A model generated the notes under the pieces. The model did not search any database. It saw nothing but the letters and a program-made list of their open reading frames with translations, and was not told the origin of the DNA. From the NCBI GenBank assembly GCA_030533445.1, contig CM060081.1:16643655-16707654 (forward strand): 64,000 nucleotides of DNA, read 5' to 3'. A program made the position numbers and the translations under genes. This document shows positions 25,301-35,390 of the stretch, piece by piece. The DNA comes from Cyprinodon diabolis (lineage: Eukaryota; Chordata; Actinopteri; Cyprinodontiformes; Cyprinodontidae). How positions within the stretch are numbered: the stretch's first letter is position 1; each line of letters begins with the position of its first letter.

Positions 25301-28300
25301 GATTGGTTGCTTATTATGAGCAACATGCTTTCAACATCCTACCTTCATGCAACAAAGTTTGCTTTTCTTTTCATCCGATGCTAAAAACATTTGAGAAGCA
25401 CGTCTTACAGCAGACTTGCTGTGACATCAACGTTTGATTGTTGTTTTTAATCTTAAAGATTACAGAGCGACAGATTTCAGTTGTTTAAATGATTTCAGTT
25501 AAATCATTTAAATCAGTTTGCAGATGATTTACAGAACTTTGATTTATGACCAGGTAATATAAAAATGCTTAATGTTAACAGATCATATAGGTCATATTCA
25601 ACATGCTTGAGCACATCGGCACCTTTTTTTTAGACTGCACCTCAGATGAACGTTTCCCCAACTTTTATAAGGAGCATTAAAAATAGTTTTGAATTGATCT
25701 TTAACTTTAAGCTCCAGACCTCTGTGTGCTATCAGAGGATGTTTGCTTCAGTGTGTCTTACATTAAACTCCTCCCTGAAGAGCTTGTTGTCATCAGCCAT
25801 GCGACGGTTCATTTCTTCCTCGAGTTTGTCTACGGGAATGGGTGGGTACTTCCTGTTTGTGCTAGGAGACCGAGCCAATAGCGGCACACTCTGGAGTTCT
25901 GCTCCAAGAACCGGGAAGGAAGGAGGCGAGAGTGGAAAAGGGAGGGGGAGGAGTAGGAGGGGAAGGGAGATAGAGAAATCAGATAAAGTGGAATAGAACT
26001 ACCATTCAGGATGGAAACCTCACTTCAACATTCATCACCAGTTTGTAAAATGCCCAGCAGAGGGCAGTGTGACACAGCAACGCAATGATGGAAGCCCTGT
26101 TGATTAGGTAATCACAGTAAACAAATGCCTCTTGAAAACAGTTAATGCTATGGTCAGAGACAAAATCCATCAAGGGTTATCAGGAAAAACAAGATCAACA
26201 GCTTTCATCAAGTTGCTGGTAAATATTTGGCAGTGTGAACAAAAACAATTAAATTGGGTTTTTATCACAGAAAACAAATAAAAAGCACACCTTGGCATAC
26301 ATCTCCTTTGTGTTCATGTGGGTGTTTTACCTGTATCATCTGATCTGCCATTGGTCAATCTGAAGGAGTTAGAATGGCTTCCTGCTTGTTTGTACCTCTT
26401 GAATCTATCAAACATCAAAGCAGAGCAATCATGTAGTTTTAGCAGTTCAGTCAGTCAGTCATCGTGTGGCGACAGCAGCACGTCCAGTGGTTTAAAACAG
26501 GGCTCTGCTGTCTGAAGAGAAAAGAATACTTTGACTGACCTGAGCATGTAAAGGATGATGATGATGAAGACGATGACCAGCACGGAGGACAGGGCCACCA
26601 TCACAGCGATTATTTGCATTTCCTCAGACTCATCTGGATCGTCTCCATCTGCTTTAGAGTGGGGAAGAAAAAGTCCGACCAAGTTGGAAAAATTATTTGA
26701 TCCATCAAGGTTTTTGTTGCATCAACAGCTTCAGCAGAGTGGGGGTGCAAACTTTTAGCATAATTTTAGCTTTCTAAGGATTTTTACAAATTCTGCTGCA
26801 GGTCAGTGATACGCTGTCTGCCTTTTGCAAGACTGACCTGTATATTTCTGTTCCATTACTGCTGTTGATATCAATTAGGAAGAGGAAGGTCTCAATCCCA
26901 TCAAAGGTACAGTAAGATCTCGACTCTGTGTCATTTGAAATGATTAATCTGTGTGACGACATGGTTCTCCAAGTCTATACTGCAGGTCTATCATGAAAAC
27001 GATATTAAAGGGGTGCGTTGTTCCCAGATACTCAGTAGGTAGTCCAAAAATATGACTATTGTGTGAAATGGCTTCTCCATCTTGCCCTGTAATAGACTGG
27101 TGACCTGCTCAGAGTGGAGATAAACATCTATCTATCAACTATCCAAGTACTTTCCCATTTTAGTTTTTACAACGCTGATAGCCAGATTATTTTGGTTGTA
27201 GGACATCAGCAATCTGCCCAACTTTAAAACAATCACTACCAGGAGAAAGACAAAGAGTTTTTAGAAAGCTATAATTTACAGCAATAATAAGAAACCATGG
27301 CTGGATTATGGGACAGGTTGTTAAAACATCAGATTCGTTTTCTTACTCCTTTGGTCAAGGAAAAACTTTTGCTGGGAGAAAAGACCTGTTGTTGTCAAAA
27401 AATTTAACTAAAAAAGAAGTAAATGCAGTCCTGAAGACATGTGATGCATAACTGCACGGCAGTTCCGAGTTACCAAGTTATCATTCATCGATTTCAATGA
27501 TGTTCTTGACTGAGCTTTGCTTTTAGCCACTGCTGTAGTTTATTAAGTCAAATTGAAACCTGGGACAAAGGAATCCAAACTGGGAATCCATTAATATGTT
27601 ACAGGCTTTGGACACATGTTAAGAAATGAGCAGATAAATCACTTTTTAACCGAAGAGATAAACCATTCACTATTGTGGCATCTGTATGGCATCGATATAA
27701 GGAGACTGAATGTTTGCGGTAAATTGAACAAAAATCATTCAAAGTTTAGATATAAAAGTTGATTTATTATCAAAAGCCTTACAGCACAGCCAATTGTGAA
27801 AAAGAAAAATAACGAATTAAACTTCATAGTAGCCATCCTTCGTTTTGCTCTTCGTGCAAATCACAATAGGTCATGTATTTTGTACCTATTCCCTCCATGT
27901 GCAGATCTTCTCTGTGACCTTTGGCTGCCATGATTACAACAAAAGATGAGGTCTGCTTAAACAACAAGTGGAGTTTGGTAAACAAAACGTGCCTGCACTC
28001 AACGTGCAGCCAGTGAATCTTTTTACTATGTTTCTTACTTTTTTAATTATTATTAATGTTGGTCAAAAAGCTCCCTGACACAGTTTTTCTTTTTTAATCG
28101 TCTTTTCTTTTTTAAATGTCATTACATGTTTATTTTTTTTGCCCCGTGTACTGCTTGAATGCATTGCCCCTGGTGGGATTAATAAAGTGTTCTAAGTCTG
28201 AGTGAAACACGTTGGGGTGCCACAACAGACAGACTTAACTAACGTTCATCATACAGTCAGAGTGCTAAAGAACAAAAATCATTTGTTCAACGTGATTAAA

Positions 28301-31300
28301 AAAAACAAAACAAAAAAAACAACTCTAAATACATCACTTGACTTTATGCTCTGTCTGGGAGAAGCATTTAGGAACACGAGAAGCAGTGAAGCTGCATTTT
28401 TACGCACAATCCGCCAGACTTTTCAGTGTTTTCCGTCGGACAATATGTTCATTGAGGAGAGCGTGAGAACAAAAGGCAGCGAGTGTCATGTGGAACTGAC
28501 ACAGCCTTGATGGATCCGATGCCATTTAGAGCCGGTCGCTGTGCTCCACTCCAGCGTCAAGGATGTCCAGAGAGAGAGACAATGGACCAATTGCATAATA
28601 CCTTCGGAACGGAAAGCCATCACGTTATATAATAGGGGGATTATATAGTCGAGTCACATATGTCTTATTCAAACTGACCGATTAGTTTATGCTTATTGGC
28701 TGCAAAATTCTTTGAATAATTTCTCAGAGGTGATGCAGCAAAACGGTTTCCTTCACAAAAGTATTAAACTTCCACATTTATTAGTCATGAATCAATATTA
28801 ATAATCAATATTTTCTTCATTAAGGAAGACAGCCTGGGGCTACATGTAGAAGCACGACCCTCGCCCTTTTATTTCAATACCACAAAGCATTGCTTTTTTA
28901 ATTAGGATCTGGTGTTAAAAACCGAATCAGAGCAGTGAATATTTGAGAAATGAAAGTGATGCATAGATTTCAAAGATATTTTATCACGGTCTCTTGGGAT
29001 AAATCCAACTTCCACTGTAACTGCAGCTTTCGAGGAATTAGAAACTGACAATTGTTGATACTTTTTCCTTATAAAATAGCTATAACAGACATTTTCAAGC
29101 TTTGCTACAGGCTTCATTGTATATGGTTATTTCAATAAAATACTAGAATTAATGTGAACCACTGCATTGTAGTTCTGGTTTCACATTTACAAGTGTTGTC
29201 CTTAGATTAGGGGATCCCCGATATTGTTTCAGGATTTAGCTGTGTGTTTCCTGGACGGGGCCGGCTTTTACAGTTACAGTTTTTTGTATCTCTGCTTCTG
29301 TCTCCTTGAACCCCACTCGGCTTCAGCCGATGGCTTCTTACACTGAGCCTGGTTCTGCTGGAGGTTTCTTCCTGTTAAAAGGGAGTTTTTCCTCTCCACT
29401 GTCGCTCAAAGCATGCTTAGTGTGAGTGATTGCATTCAAATCAATAAATGGATGCAATCAACTGGTTTTCCTTAGATAGAAAACTGTAAATCAATTTGAC
29501 TGTATGATCTGGTGAACTATAAAGTGCCTTGAGATGACATGTGTTGTGAATTGGCGCTATATAAATAAACTGAATTGAATTGAATTTAAAACTATTTTTT
29601 TTCGGTGATGGAAAGGATGTTTTCACACCACCTTTATTTTCTCTGTTTACTGCATTTCTCAGGTGATATACTATTAGAACAAGAAAATTAACAAAATAAG
29701 GTTGGGGCTAAAATGTTTTTTTTAATAATAGTATATAATAATTTCAGTACAAGAGTGCTCTGTATCAATGAGACTCACAAAGGAGGGTTTGGAATGCAAT
29801 AATCATTGCTGATCACGTTCCAAGTTCCCTGAACTCACACTTTGCATCTAAAAGTGATTGCCGGTTGGATGAAGCACTGCATGCCATAACCTGACATGGA
29901 GGACAGCGCCAATGATGCAAAAGGTCACAGAACAAGCTGAAAGAATAGATATGAAAACGAGAAGCGTTAAGGTTGACCTGCAGTGTGGAATTTCTGCAAA
30001 AACGAATACTTCAGCTATAGACAACAGCACATTCTTTCTGGTTTGCTGTCCCCCCTACATGGGAAAGTTTTATTTTAAACATGGCAAGCCTGACATACCC
30101 CCTCTTTTCCATGTATCCAAGGCTACGTTCACACTGTAGCCTGAAGTGACCCAAATCCCGATTTTTTTGCCCATATGCGACCTGAGCTTTTCATGGCAGT
30201 CTGAACAACACAGATCAGATTTTTTCCAATCCAACCAGGGGCCATTTGGCTATGTGGTCCTGAATCCGATACGAATCTGATCTTTTCAAATGCTACTTGT
30301 GTGTGAACGGCCAGGTCTCATTCATCCGACCTGAACGTCATTAATACCTGACAAAGGTCACTATTATGCATCTTGCTACGCAGAAGCGGCAAGAAAAACA
30401 ACAACCATGGCAGATGATGATACAGAGAGCAGTATTTATGTTTAAACATATTGAAAAAATTGTGGTTTTATGGTTGGAAAAGGCCACTAGATGCGCGCCG
30501 GCACTACCATCCATGTTTACTTCCGGGAAAAAAAAGGGCATGCTGGCCTGTGACGTCATTGCGTCCTCTACTGCGCATGCGGGACAATTGTGTGGTATGA
30601 CTACAGTTCACACAGGAGATCACATAGAAGTCACATATATTTTGAAATATGAACGGCAACATGAAAAAATCCCTTTCACAAAAAAAGAGAAATTGAGCAT
30701 CAAGGAGTGCAGTGTGAACGGCATGAAGCCATTGAAGCAAAAACAAAAAATGCAACAAAAAAAATAAACTTATTCATGATTAGGTTGCAGCGAAGGCAGG
30801 TGTCTGCATCAGATGCAATTTTTGGGACACTAATTAAGAGTGTGTTCAACTCATTTTGCTGGTCCCCTATTTTAACTAAAACCTTTTAAGACTCTTGTGA
30901 TTTAATTCCACTTCAAAATTATGTGCTGCTTAGATTCAGCCTATCACATGAAATCCTGATAAAATAGTAACATTGAGGCAGCAGCGCAACAAAGTGCAGC
31001 AAAGTTCAGGCGGTATAAATGCATCCGCGGAGCTGCAGCCTCCACTCAGCTCCCGTGTGAGACAGATGGTGAAGAGGTCTCTTAATGTGCTATTTCTGTG
31101 GATGAATGATCAAATGTAAAAATGTCACTTAAGGATATTTCCAGAATGGCTAAAACGGAAGCTAAAAGCAGAAAAATGTTCACATATGTAAAATATTAAA
31201 GATTGGCTCTTGACCAGAGAGCTTGCTTGCTTCACTCCCATTGCTCTTAGCTTTTTGGCAGTGCCATGCCCCATGAATAACACAGAAACCACTTAGGCTT

Positions 31301-32632
31301 TCTAGTAAAATTCCCCTATCCTGCTCTGCCTGTGAAAACATTTTTGAGAAACGCAATGAAAAAGTATCTCAGCAATATAAACACAACATAAATAATTAAA
31401 GGTATAAAACACTTAAAGATTTATTAAAATCCTTAACCAAATCAAAACAGGGGATCGACTCTAAGACCTATTTAGGCCACCCAGGTTTATTCCTTCAGAT
31501 ATGGTGAAAGCTCTGAACCTGAAGCCAAAGTAAAGCTTTCCCCTTTGAGATGAACGCTTGGTCTGATTTTGATGAAAAAATTAAGACAGTTTTCCATTTA
31601 TTAAGCAGCAACATACAGTTGAAAATGGTCCAAATCAACATCTTGTCTCTCTAAACGGCGTCACGAAAAGTTACGAATACAAGCTCATCTGCAACACATG
31701 TCTACAGTGAATTTCAATTTACCTTTCGAGTTGATAGGGCTTGTTTGCAAATGCAAACCCTCGCAAATTAAGCCTTTCATATGAATATTAAGGCATTTTG
31801 GACCCACAGGAGGCTCTGAGAGGCTTTCCAAGGAGAGTTTACATAGAGCACCACAAATAAAATGTGTTATACATTTGCTGTTCTTCAAAAAATTCAAAAA
31901 AATAACATGCCTCCTGTTATTTTTAGTGAAACTGTTGAAACCGGATTGTTCTGGCAGCTAATACCCAATAGCTCTGTGATGATATCCCATGATCTGCTCT
32001 GTCACGGTGCCCTTTATAGGTATCTCTACACCTTTGAGGATCTTGGGAACATAAAGGCTCCTTGAAAATCTATCTTGTCAGGTAAACCAACACTTACCGT
32101 CTGTGGCGCTACTTTGCGTGGTGGTTGATGAAGTGTGGTCTTGCGCCAGGGTTGTCGTAGTGAAAGTGAATGTTTGTGTGGTCGTAGCTAAGAGGGTAGT
32201 GGGAGAAGCCGTCGATGAGAGCCATAGTGACGGGGAATCAGGTTGACCCCCAGCTGCATCTTGGGGAGCTGTTGTTGTTGATTCGATGGTCTCTGATTGC
32301 ACTTTTGTTGGGGTTGGTGGGACGGTTGTGGGACCTGCAGATGTGGGCAGGGCTTTGGAGGTTGTTGCATGTGTATCTGTTGGGTTGTTGGAGGGTGTGA
32401 CGGTCGTCGCATCCTGGTTATTAGTAACACTTAAAAGACCTGCTTAAAAAAAAAAAAAAAGAAGGAAACAAAGAAAAGAAAAGGATGCCTGTAAGGGTGA
32501 AGCATCTAATATTAAATCAGGTCATCGTAAAGATGTCCTTCTGATGCTAGTCATACCTGTAGTTGTGTCTTGGTTTTGGGCTGAGGCCCCGAGGGTAACA
32601 GCAAGAAGCAGGAGCAGGGGACACACACCCAT
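16228..32632 (-). CDS. ptpra: receptor-type protein tyrosine phosphatase alpha
   Basis: Single-pass membrane phosphatase that removes the inhibitory C-terminal phosphotyrosine of Src-family kinases. Twenty coding exons join in frame to 802 residues. Order: signal peptide 1-18; Ser/Thr/Pro-rich ectodomain to ~151; membrane helix ~152-174 ([16 protein letters not shown]); juxtamembrane region; phosphatase domain D1 from ~240 with NKEKNRY (Tyr271), WPD loop Asp410, and nucleophile Cys442 in [10 protein letters not shown]; domain D2 with WPE (Glu699 in place of the WPD aspartate) and Cys732 in [10 protein letters not shown]; tail DYANFK with Tyr798, the Grb2/Src SH2-binding tyrosine. The WPE and the NRV in place of NRY explain why D2 is weakly active in this family. 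Paralogue ptpre is excluded by the long ectodomain and by sequence such as [11 protein letters not shown] and CGxxNGLEAEF. MGV is taken as the start (AGAATGG, strong context); an in-frame ATG at 33194-33196 would add nine residues. Confidence 0.96.
16303..18247. other. ptpra intron without recognised feature
   Basis: 1.9-kb intron before the last coding exon; AT-rich, with no known repeat or exon seen. Confidence 0.45.
18248..18383 (-). CDS. ptpra: ptpra coding exon 19
   Basis: Residues 733-778, completing [10 protein letters not shown] of D2. It also carries [12 protein letters not shown], the Q-loop region. Donor CTG|GTAGGA. Confidence 0.95.
18537..18688 (-). CDS. ptpra: ptpra coding exon 18
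   Basis: Residues 683-732 of D2. It has [12 protein letters not shown] (Glu699 replaces the general-acid aspartate) and [16 protein letters not shown]. The donor TGCAG|GTAAGA splits the serine codon after Cys732. Confidence 0.95.
18689..18799 (-). other. ptpra: short in-frame stop-free intron of ptpra
   Basis: A 111-base intron (37 codons) with GTGAGA and CCAG ends. It lies in phase 0 and contains no stop in the coding frame, so retention would insert 37 residues into D2 just before the WPE loop. Confidence 0.8.
18800..18925 (-). CDS. ptpra: ptpra coding exon 17
   Basis: Residues 641-682 ([11 protein letters not shown] to [10 protein letters not shown]). Acceptor CTTTAG|GAG, donor AGG|GTGAGA. 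The following 111-base intron is open in frame. Confidence 0.93.
19111..19340 (-). mobile_element. tRNA-derived SINE, copy 1
   Basis: Minus-strand head GGTGGCCTAGTAATTAGAGC, body complementary to catttaacccatccccttgg, and an ATTATTATTACTATTA tail. It lies in the ptpra intron 18926-20611. Confidence 0.75.
19541..19783 (+). repeat. ATGGATGG-tailed retroposon (RTE/Expander-like), copy 2
   Basis: Contains ctcctcccacagtccaaaac, gacagctggagataggcacc and the terminal gataagatggatggatggat. Opposite orientation to the copy at 2577-2865. Confidence 0.65.
20612..20746 (-). CDS. ptpra: ptpra coding exon 16
   Basis: Residues 596-640 of D2: [20 protein letters not shown], then DFWRMIWEW and ELEERGQ. Flanked by TGCAG|GGC and CAG|GTGTGT. 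Confidence 0.95.
20846..20922 (-). CDS. ptpra: ptpra coding exon 15
   Basis: Residues 570-595 of D2, with [20 protein letters not shown] and ASFID. Flanked by AACAG|AT and GAT|GTAGGT. Confidence 0.94.
21009..21102 (-). CDS. ptpra: ptpra coding exon 14
   Basis: Residues 539-569, the start of D2: [18 protein letters not shown], then [11 protein letters not shown]. The valine in NRV replaces the substrate-binding tyrosine of D1's NRY. Confidence 0.94.
21189..21338 (-). CDS. ptpra: ptpra coding exon 13
   Basis: Residues 489-538, end of D1 and the linker: [20 protein letters not shown], then the variable linker [12 protein letters not shown]. Flanked by CACAG|ATG and AAG|GTCTGC. Confidence 0.95.
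21425..21560 (-). CDS. ptpra: ptpra coding exon 12
   Basis: Residues 443-488, completing the D1 signature [10 protein letters not shown], then VIDAMLDMM and [13 protein letters not shown]. Flanked by CACAG|TGCGG and GAT|GTACGT. Confidence 0.95.
21642..21808 (-). CDS. ptpra: ptpra coding exon 11
   Basis: Residues 388-442, with [20 protein letters not shown] (general acid Asp410) and IVVHC ending at catalytic Cys442. Donor TGCAG|GTTAGT. Confidence 0.96.
21809..22868. other. ptpra intron without recognised feature
   Basis: 1.06-kb intron in the D1-coding part; no repeat family or additional exon recognised. Confidence 0.45.
22869..22988 (-). CDS. ptpra: ptpra coding exon 10
   Basis: Residues 348-387 of D1: [20 protein letters not shown] to RKFCIQQ. 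Flanked by TTCAG|TGT and CAG|GTATTA. Confidence 0.95.
23116..23142. repeat. 27-base poly-C tract in ptpra intron
   Basis: Run of 27 C on the plus strand (poly-G in the transcript), 120-130 bases from the coding exons on both sides. Confidence 0.9.
23263..23360 (-). CDS. ptpra: ptpra coding exon 9
   Basis: Residues 315-347 of D1: [20 protein letters not shown], then [13 protein letters not shown]. Flanked by CAAAG|GG and GAG|GTAGGC. Confidence 0.95.
23451..23487 (-). CDS. ptpra: ptpra coding exon 8
   Basis: A 37-base microexon, residues 303-314: [12 protein letters not shown]. Flanked by TGCAG|GGG and G|GTGAGG. Confidence 0.94.
23581..23657 (-). CDS. ptpra: ptpra coding exon 7
   Basis: Residues 277-302 of D1, with [20 protein letters not shown] then ASFIN. 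Flanked by TTCAG|AC and AAT|GTTAGT. Confidence 0.93.
23817..23907 (-). CDS. ptpra: ptpra coding exon 6
   Basis: Residues 247-276, start of D1: [11 protein letters not shown], then [12 protein letters not shown] with substrate-binding Tyr271. Flanked by TTTAG|GCC and T|GTGAGT. Confidence 0.94.
23908..25761. other. ptpra intron without recognised feature
   Basis: 1.85-kb intron between juxtamembrane and D1 exons; AT-rich, nothing recognised. Confidence 0.45.
25762..25898 (-). CDS. ptpra: ptpra coding exon 5
   Basis: Residues 201-246, juxtamembrane region and the wedge-forming helix: [20 protein letters not shown], then [19 protein letters not shown] chose the acceptor GCAG|AACTC; an acceptor three bases upstream (GGAG|CAG) would add one residue. 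Confidence 0.9.
26331..26404 (-). CDS. ptpra: ptpra coding exon 4
   Basis: Residues 176-200, cytoplasmic juxtamembrane: [19 protein letters not shown] then GRSDD. The serines correspond to the region phosphorylated by PKC in mammals. Flanked by GATAG|A and G|GTAAAA. Confidence 0.92.
26540..26648 (-). CDS. ptpra: ptpra coding exon 3 (membrane helix)
   Basis: Residues 140-175: acidic [10 protein letters not shown], then the membrane helix from [10 protein letters not shown] through LYMLR. Flanked by AAGCAG|AT and CTCAG|GTCAGT. Confidence 0.95.
28130..28195 (+). mobile_element. LINE 3' tail fragment
   Basis: The module gcccctggtgggattaataa, followed by AGTGTTCTAAGTCTGA, is an L2-like terminal sequence. 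No coding part. Confidence 0.4.
29197..29590 (+). repeat. GAATT-tailed interspersed repeat
   Basis: Contains cttcctgttaaaagggagtt and ggcgctatataaataaactg, and ends in a short TGAAT(TGAAT) repeat. This is the widespread fish repeat with a (TTGAA)n tail. It lies in the ptpra intron between exons encoding the ectodomain and the membrane helix. Confidence 0.55.
30120..30729. mobile_element. degenerate DNA-transposon-like repeat
   Basis: Left end ggctacgttcacactg and right end cagtgtgaacggcatgaagcc are related inverted ends (cgttcacactg / cagtgtgaacg). Repeated TTCACAC modules occur inside. It is noncoding as it stands; the open frames within are not recognised. The superfamily is uncertain. Confidence 0.45.
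32098..32439 (-). CDS. ptpra: ptpra coding exon 2 (ectodomain)
   Basis: Residues 26-139. Nearly the entire extracellular part in one exon, rich in Thr, Ser and Pro with runs such as TTTT and STTT, as expected for dense O-glycosylation. No N-x-S/T sequon is present; the only near-match is NPT, which is not used. Flanked by GCAG|GT and G|GTAAGT. Confidence 0.93.
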
Positions 32633-32638
32633 TCTGCC
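32557..32638 (-). CDS. ptpra: ptpra exon with start codon and signal peptide
   Basis: The ATG at 32630-32632 opens [18 protein letters not shown], a clear signal peptide, with cleavage likely after ASA. Context AGAATGG has A at -3 and G at +4. The six bases before the ATG in this exon are untranslated if this start is used. Donor G|GTATGA. Confidence 0.93.
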
Positions 32639-33175
32639 CTGCATGGGGGGCAACAGAGACATATGAGCAATATTAGTTCTTAATTTAAAAATATAATCAT
32701 TATAATAAGAGAGGCAATTAAGAAAATATATAGTTTTAAATGTGTCTGAATGCTGAACAGCTGGACAAAAGCAAACAAGTTTAAATGTCCTAATTTGGCT
32801 ATAGCTAAAGCTGCAGCCTCTTCCTCTGGACAATTGACTAGGCTGTTTAAAAACCACATTGAGTTTGATTATGGCAAACATGCACAAACGCTCTAAATTT
32901 ATAAAAACATTTATTAACTAAATAAACAGCATCGTAATTAGTTTGTTGGAATTCTTTTAAATATAAGCAAATCAATTTAATTAAGTAGAAAAAAAATCTA
33001 AATGTTTTAATGTTCCACAAAATGAAAGTACGATTGAATTATACAAAATAAAAAAAACTGGTGAATCTTTTCGATAATAAATAAAATGTTTTCTATTAAT
33101 CCTATAAATCGAAATCAAAACAACTTTTTAAAATGAACTTCACTGCAAGAGATCATTAAGTGAACTTTAGTTTAC

Positions 33176-33222
33176 CTGAAGAAGCGAAGTTGGCATCAGT
33201 CACTCATTCGCATCACTTGGTC
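33176..33222 (-). other. ptpra: ptpra 5' noncoding exon (47 nt) with upstream ATGs
   Basis: Flanked by TTTTTAG|GACC and TTCAG|GTAAAC. It carries a five-codon upstream frame (ATGCGAATGAGTGACTGA) and a second ATG at 33194-33196. The second ATG is in frame with the main start across the splice and would add MPTSLLQGR. Its context (C at -3) is weak. Identified by splice signals and position only. Confidence 0.6.
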
Positions 33223-35390
33223 CTAAAAACAGACAAATAGAAGTATGTTTACCCATCGAACATCTTAATCTACAGAGTACACACACTGGTGCATTTAAAA
33301 ACAATAGTATTATGGTCTTAATCCCAGCACACTTTCATTTGCATTATTGCAGTAATATTTACCCGACGCCGAGCATGATTTGCCCAGAGCAATTTCCAAA
33401 ACCAGAATCAGTGTCACACTAAAATTCTTTCTATAACAGAGGATCTATTCAAACATTCAACACTGATATGCGCTTCAACCAGTGGAGGACACAGACTTGA
33501 ACAGAGCAAAACGAAAGCCGGATCGTCAGTTTAGCAAACAGGCAAGTCTTTTCTTTTTTTTTTTTCCATCCCTGAGGCTAACTGCTCTCCGATAATCCCT
33601 GGATCTAATCCTATGTTCTTGACCCTGGAATAATTCTGCCTGCTTGCCGTTGCTTACAGTGATACTTAATAACAGCTTTGGACACCCAACTGTGCCAAAC
33701 ACCGCGGAGCTGCCGCACACAAACAAACTGATGCTTTACATCCAGGATTATGGCATCAGTGGGCAGAGGATGAACAGGGCGCTAAAAGCGCTACTGCTGC
33801 CAGATTCTGAGGCTCTGCAGTTTGGATTTTGTTCATAGCGCTGCATCCACTTTGTTTTTTTGTTTGCTGCTGGTATGTTAACCCATGCCGCTCTCCAGTT
33901 CACCAGCACCAACCAGTGACTCCATTTAGCTGACAACTGCCTGCATGCAGGAAACAACCCAAACCTCCATGAATTTGAAAGTGCTGATTAAAAACAGCAG
34001 TTATTGAATTGGGTTTCATTCCCCAAAATCAAAGACTTTATTAGCTAACTTTTCTTCTACTGAAAATTAAAACGCAAATAAAAACAAAAGCACACACCAT
34101 GTATGTCACAAAAAACATACAGGGGTAATATAATCTAAATTAAACTAGACTAAACTAAACTAAAATAGCTCGCTCTTTCTAAAGACAGGAAGAAAAGTAT
34201 GACAACATAATTGTGCCAAATGTGAAAATGCGTCATAAATACTGATAGTTTCATTTTAAACATATGCATGTAAATGATTCTCCACGCACATTCTGAACAT
34301 TCCATGATTCAAGCCCAACGATGCTTTGCCAACATTGCTAACAAACACTGGGGAGGAAAAAATTAGAGGTGGAATTTCCTAAAAAGTAGCCATCAGCAGT
34401 TTACTTCTCTCAGGTTGGTTCCACATTCAAACTGACAAAAAGTTGAAATAAGCGCACAGAAACAGGTGTACACACAAGTAGGACAGAATCTACAGCTGCA
34501 AAAAAGCAAAGCAGAGTGCAGAGAAGGAGCATGAACTCATGGTTGTGATATATTGGGGGCCTCATAGTATTGAATCTGCATGTATAGAACAGGAAGAATA
34601 GTTTACATGTGTGTTTTTTTATTTTTTTTTTATAAAACTGCTTGTAGTAGTATTTATGACACATGCACTCTTGGTAGATCTGACTTCATAGAAAAGGTAA
34701 TAGCAAATCTATTTTGAGTAAGGTGTTCCTCATGTATGAAGAACTACAAACATTTGCTTTAGGTAAGTACCATGTTCGCTTCTCCTTTCATTTTTTGAAG
34801 AGTAACTACAGAAAAAGGCCTTTAACTGTGACATTACATCTACACTTAAAAGGAAGAAGAAAGTCCTAGATGTCTATTTTTGTTCCCTCAAAGAAATGGA
34901 GCAGCAATCAAATATATCCAACAAAAAGCTTTGGATTTTAATTCTCATTTTATTCGTTTAAAGGGCTATAAAGCAAAAATATACGACAAAATTAGCGTTA
35001 AAAAGTATATGTTGGTCTGCTGTAATAGTGTATTAATAACGTGTAAGCTTTAGATTGTTGCATAAATCAACTCCAGTAGTTACAGTGAGGAGAGGGTCTG
35101 TGGAAAAAGGGATTCATCGTAATTTTCTGTATTTACCAGATCTGCATTAAAGCCTACTCTATTTATGTGTCCAATTTTTGAAATGGCAGACATGTAAATA
35201 AACTGAAAATATAAGATTAAAGAGGAATATATTGATAAAGTGGATCTCTACAGATCATCTTGTCATCTCTGGGTGAAAATCATAACTGTCGTAACAAGGC
35301 TGCGAGAAACGGGATTCATTGAAAAACGTATGACACGTAATGTAAATAAGCTGAAAATAATATTTTACAGCACAATTTACTCCTACAGCA

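Larger units (their letters stand above)
26649..32097. other. 5.4-kb ptpra intron
   Basis: Holds the LINE tail, GAATT-tailed repeat and DNA-transposon remnant listed separately. I see no further exon that would join exon 2 to exon 3 in phase. Confidence 0.45.

Noticed and set aside
30366..30767. 133-codon open frame on the plus strand
   Set aside because: Lies inside the DNA-transposon remnant and reads as low-complexity Lys/Gln at its end; no family similarity.
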